8,284 nucleotides of DNA from Chlorobiota bacterium (GTDB lineage: Bacteria; Bacteroidota; Bacteroidia; Bacteroidales; F082). The translations under genes and the position numbers were made by a program. The notes under the pieces are model-generated. The model was not told the origin of the DNA. It saw nothing but the letters and a program-made list of their open reading frames with translations, and searched no databases. Below, one piece after another: positions 5,594 to 8,284 of this stretch (its first letter is position 1; each line of letters starts with the position of its first letter). The stretch spans positions 1 to 8,284 of the forward strand of contig JAUXBM010000066.1 of the NCBI GenBank assembly GCA_030619415.1, read 5' to 3'.

Positions 5594-6796
5594 TTATCCC
5601 TTCCAGATATTAAACACGAAACTCAGAATATGTGCATCCAGCATGTTTGATCGCCAATAATATGCATAGCGTATTACAAGTTGGTTAAACGACCAGTTTC
5701 TTTTTCCCATTCTTTTATCAGGATAAAAACCAAAACCCAGGCCGGTTTTAAAACTCGTAAAGGCCGAAAGGTCGTAATCGGAGGTGTAAAATTCATCCAG
5801 ATAAGAATGCTGATTAAAAGGTTTAAAATAGCGTGAAGCAGATTGAATATATACGCGTGCAAAGGGGTATAATGTGTAGCGGTGATTGATCTTTACCGGT
5901 GAATCCAATGTGAGTGTGTGCGCTGAAATACCAAACTCATCCCAAAAATACCGGTAGTATGCTTTGAGTATCCAGCGATTTGAAACGAATGAATTGAGAC
6001 CAATTCCAAGCGGTATTTGTAATCGCTGCCGGGGAAGATTTTCTACGACACCGCTGTCGTTGTCATAAAAGAAAATACGGTGAAACGAGGTAGATAACAG
6101 GCCCGACTGGTATATGATCCCAAGGTCGATTTGCAACGAAACCCTTTTTGTCAAATCCTGTCTTAAACCGGCCTTTAAATTGTAAGAATTCTTCCGGTAA
6201 ATATCAAACCATTGTTTGTAACGCAATTCAACCGGATAAATCAATGTGGTGGGCTTATGGTCATACTCTTTACTAAACCTCCCCCACCTGAGGTCGTCGA
6301 AAAAACAAACCAGCGAAACAGAAAAGTTGCGTGAAAAATCCTTACTCGAAAACGAACTCCAAATATTGAAGCCATTCGACAGATAATCCGATTCAACCGC
6401 GAACAAATATTTTACACCAATCAGAAAAGGCGATTTCTTAGAGGTGAACTGGTAACCAAAATGTGCCGATACATGGGTGTCTTGTTCTGATGCTGATGAT
6501 GAGACAAAATCAATATTGTCAACTGATGCCGAACTGATCACATCAAGATAGGCTTCGAAAATGACGGTGTGCGATGTGTCGATCGTTAAATTCAGGTTTG
6601 CCCCAAAATTGTGCACTGTCAACTCTTCCGTACCTATTCCACCTGTTACAGCCGAGTGGTTTCCGTCCTGTGCGTAAAACGAATAAAAGGCTTCAATGTC
6701 GATGTTAGTCAGCCTTCGTTTCCTGAAAAGGCTGTCCTGGCTCATCGCCTGAAAGCTTAAAATGAAAATGAGTATGACGGATACAGTAATTCTCAT
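5594..6796 (-). CDS. DUF3570-type outer-membrane beta-barrel protein
   Basis: 400 residues, a normal length for the family. A Sec signal peptide (MRITVSVILIFILSFQAMS) is likely cut before Q20. The mature chain is dominated by alternating amphipathic strands with aromatic girdles. Examples are NIDIEAFYSFYAQDG near the start, FGANLNLTIDTSHTVIFEAYLDVISSAS, RWILKAYYRYFWDEFGISAHTL in the middle, and YAYYWRSNMLDAHILSFVFNIW at the end. This layout, with the early strand followed by TVxFEAYxDVxSSAS, is what I recognise as DUF3570. The predicted place is the outer membrane; no transport or enzymatic role has been shown that I know of. It starts 8 bases after the DUF4266 gene and is the last gene of the operon. 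I infer that it is the outer-membrane partner of the upstream lipoprotein and FMN transferase. Confidence 0.8.
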   Translation of the reverse strand: MRITVSVILIFILSFQAMSQDSLFRKRRLTNIDIEAFYSFYAQDGNHSAVTGGIGTEELTVHNFGANLNLTIDTSHTVIFEAYLDVISSASVDNIDFVSSSASEQDTHVSAHFGYQFTSKKSPFLIGVKYLFAVESDYLSNGFNIWSSFSSKDFSRNFSVSLVCFFDDLRWGRFSKEYDHKPTTLIYPVELRYKQWFDIYRKNSYNLKAGLRQDLTKRVSLQIDLGIIYQSGLLSTSFHRIFFYDNDSGVVENLPRQRLQIPLGIGLNSFVSNRWILKAYYRYFWDEFGISAHTLTLDSPVKINHRYTLYPFARVYIQSASRYFKPFNQHSYLDEFYTSDYDLSAFTSFKTGLGFGFYPDKRMGKRNWSFNQLVIRYAYYWRSNMLDAHILSFVFNIWKG

Positions 6797-6804
6797 AGTT
6801 TAAC

Positions 6805-7029
6805 TTATCTGCATCCGCAACCACCACTGGTTTTGCCTTTACCCGCCCCGGCAGCTCCTTCGCGATAAGCATGGGTTTTTTGCTCCATCACTTCTGCTGC
6901 GGTGCTTCCAAATGCCATTTCCCTGTCGTTCAGGTAAGCACGCTGATAAGGCTTTACAGATTGGCAGGAAGAGAATAGCATTAAAAATAATAAGAAAATA
7001 ATCCAGCCGAAAGTACTTGAAGAGGTCAT
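6805..7029 (-). CDS. DUF4266-type small lipoprotein with C-terminal Cys-Gly-Cys tail
   Basis: 74 residues. A hydrophobic signal (GWIIFLLFLMLF) leads to the lipobox FSSC with the lipidated Cys at residue 22. The mature peptide of about 52 residues contains VKPYQRAYLNDREMAFG (25-41), then HAYREGAAGAGKGK (53-66), and ends TSGGCGCR with Cys at 71 and 73. VKPYQRAYLNDREM, YREG and the GCGC ending are family-defining for DUF4266 as I know it. No function is established. The paired terminal thiols could bind a metal or be a substrate of the thioredoxin domain encoded just upstream; both are inference. Spacing is 8 bases on each side, so it is firmly inside the operon. It is short but not spurious: signal, lipobox and motifs are all intact. 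Confidence 0.88.
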   Translation of the reverse strand: MTSSSTFGWIIFLLFLMLFSSCQSVKPYQRAYLNDREMAFGSTAAEVMEQKTHAYREGAAGAGKGKTSGGCGCR

Positions 7030-7037
7030 GTGGTGTT

Positions 7038-8284
7038 TTAGTTTTTTATGATCAGTTCGCGGCTGTAATGTACGTTTTTTTTATCATCAATAATGATACA
7101 ATCAGTCTGAGGCAATTGGTTGATGAGGTCGAGACCTACCTCAACACCAAGCACAAAAAGTGCCGTTGCTAAAGCATCAGCTACCTCGGTGTACGGACTG
7201 ATAATTGTTGTGCTGACAATGCCTTGTGCCGGCCATCCTGTTTTTGGATTCAAAATATGCGCGTAACGTACTCCTTCGTATTCAAAATACTTTTCATAAT
7301 TCCCGGAAGTAACCACCGCTTTTCCATCTATCTCAAGCCACCTGATCATCCTGTTCTGATTGAAAGGATCGGCAATACCAATTTTCCATGGAGAACCATC
7401 TGCTTTTTTTCCTGCTGCGAAAATATCCCCGCTCGAATTGACCACAAAATTTGCAAAGCCTTTATTGATTAACAGATTCTTCACCATATCAACAGTATAG
7501 CCCTGACCGATCCCGCCAAAGCCAATGGCCATCCCTTCAATGGGTAAAAACACTTTCCCGGAATCCATAAGCTGTATTTTTTGAAAGCCAACTTTTTGAA
7601 GTGCTTTGTTGATTTGGGCCGAATCGGGTGGGGCTTGTTGAGTTCCGTCAAATTTCCACAAGCCGCTTAAAGCCTGGAAAGTGATATCAAAAGCACCCTG
7701 CGTTAAATTGCCTGTTTGGATACTTCTTTCAATTAACCGGTATAATTCAGGACTTATTTTCACAGGTTCCACGCCTGCCATTTTATTCACCATGCTTATT
7801 TCGGATGTTGGGATCCATTCGGAAATTAAACCCTCGATCCGTTTGACTTCCTGAATGCACAAGTCAATTGTTGCCCGGGCCTCATTTTTTACAGAATCGA
7901 CGAGGATGAATTCGAAGAAGCTACCCATGGCCGGAATTCGTTTTTTATATTCTCTAATTGCCATCTCAGATAATAGTTGATCAATTTGGGAGATGAAATC
8001 AGCAACAGATTGTTTGGTATACGGAATGGCAGATATGAGTTCCTGCTTATTATTCAGCAACACAATTTTTGGAAAATAGCCTTGTGGGTTGAATTGTTCG
8101 GCCAATGTTTCGTTGCGTTGAATGGTTTCTTCAGGGAGTTTTTTCCTTTGCGGAAAATCGGCTTTGTAAACCACAAAACGATCTTTGGCATAATAGATAA
8201 AGCCTGAATCGGTCAGCACTTCTTTATTAAAACGGATACAATTTGAGCACCAGTCGGAGCCTGAGAAAACGAGGAGGGTCGGCA
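7038..8284 (-). CDS. Thioredoxin-like domain fused to ApbE-type FAD:protein FMN transferase (5' end outside window)
   Basis: The frame is open to the window edge; 414 residues are visible (P1 encoded at 8280-8282). Residues 1-107 are a thioredoxin fold: LLVFSGSDWCSNC places a CxxC at C12-C15, and GYFPKIVLL places the cis-Pro at P71. After a short linker the ApbE domain runs from about 115 to 414: MGSFFEF (119-125), SEWIPTSEISMVN, GAFDITFQALSGLWKFDG, IGFGGIGQGYTVD (253-265), SSGDIFAAG, VTSGNYEKYF, AHILNPKTGWP (341-351), and ADALATA with the metal-site D369 and T373. ApbE proteins transfer FMN from FAD to Ser/Thr of extracytoplasmic target proteins using Mg2+. The Lys usual in the GGxxKGY motif is Gln here (Q260). 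An N-terminal signal peptide is expected outside the window. The fused thioredoxin may act on the DUF4266 Cys pair (inference). Confidence 0.92.
   Translation of the reverse strand, partial: PTLLVFSGSDWCSNCIRFNKEVLTDSGFIYYAKDRFVVYKADFPQRKKLPEETIQRNETLAEQFNPQGYFPKIVLLNNKQELISAIPYTKQSVADFISQIDQLLSEMAIREYKKRIPAMGSFFEFILVDSVKNEARATIDLCIQEVKRIEGLISEWIPTSEISMVNKMAGVEPVKISPELYRLIERSIQTGNLTQGAFDITFQALSGLWKFDGTQQAPPDSAQINKALQKVGFQKIQLMDSGKVFLPIEGMAIGFGGIGQGYTVDMVKNLLINKGFANFVVNSSGDIFAAGKKADGSPWKIGIADPFNQNRMIRWLEIDGKAVVTSGNYEKYFEYEGVRYAHILNPKTGWPAQGIVSTTIISPYTEVADALATALFVLGVEVGLDLINQLPQTDCIIIDDKKNVHYSRELIIKN

Noticed and set aside
5674..5862. Minus-strand open frame inside the DUF3570 gene
   Set aside because: Shadow frame within a coherent beta-barrel coding sequence.
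7977..8207. Plus-strand open frame opposite the thioredoxin domain
   Set aside because: Antisense to a clearly conserved domain; no supporting signals.
8217..8219. GTG as start codon of the FMN transferase gene
   Set aside because: The same frame stays open to the window edge and encodes a thioredoxin WCSNC motif upstream of the GTG, so the true start is outside the window.

Overview
The window looks like a piece of a Bacteroidota genome. All credible genes lie on the minus strand. Several have Bacteroidota-style -7 promoter elements (TAnnTTTG) and no purine-rich Shine-Dalgarno sequence, and lipoprotein signals and an outer-membrane beta-barrel family typical of that phylum are present. The order cannot be fixed from this sequence; an environmental or marine Bacteroidia lineage would fit.

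Reading in the direction of transcription (high to low coordinates), the window opens inside a four-base-rule operon at 5594-8284. It holds a thioredoxin domain fused to an ApbE-type FAD:protein FMN transferase (5' end outside the window), a 74-residue DUF4266-type lipoprotein with a C-terminal Cys-Gly-Cys tail, and a DUF3570-type outer-membrane beta-barrel. The genes are separated by only 8 bases each. This is probably an extracytoplasmic redox or flavinylation system whose substrate is not known to me, and it is the best candidate for an undescribed system here. Below it, with its own good promoter (5512-5519), is a 271-residue single-span membrane protein of unknown function (4673-5488).

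The 4477-4672 gap contains a GC-rich repeat with imperfect inverted ends and a hairpin. It is followed by a GH20 beta-N-acetylhexosaminidase lipoprotein (2863-4434) and, 18 bases downstream, a 301-residue cytosolic protein made of degenerate YD-like repeats (1939-2844). These two are probably cotranscribed. A hairpin at 1882-1898 may end that unit.

Next comes a small lipoprotein gene (1454-1789) that appears to lose its 3' end. Its stop is next to a 325-base non-coding stretch carrying three related GTAG-centred palindromes that look like a REP/RAYT-type repeat remnant. At the low-coordinate end, an extended short-chain dehydrogenase of the 3beta-HSD/epimerase type (145-1128) overlaps by ATGA with the start of a steroid 5-alpha-reductase-family membrane protein that leaves the window (1-148). 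The two form a translationally coupled pair that suggests steroid, sterol or bile-acid-like substrate modification. No tRNA, rRNA, CRISPR array or intact transposase was seen.
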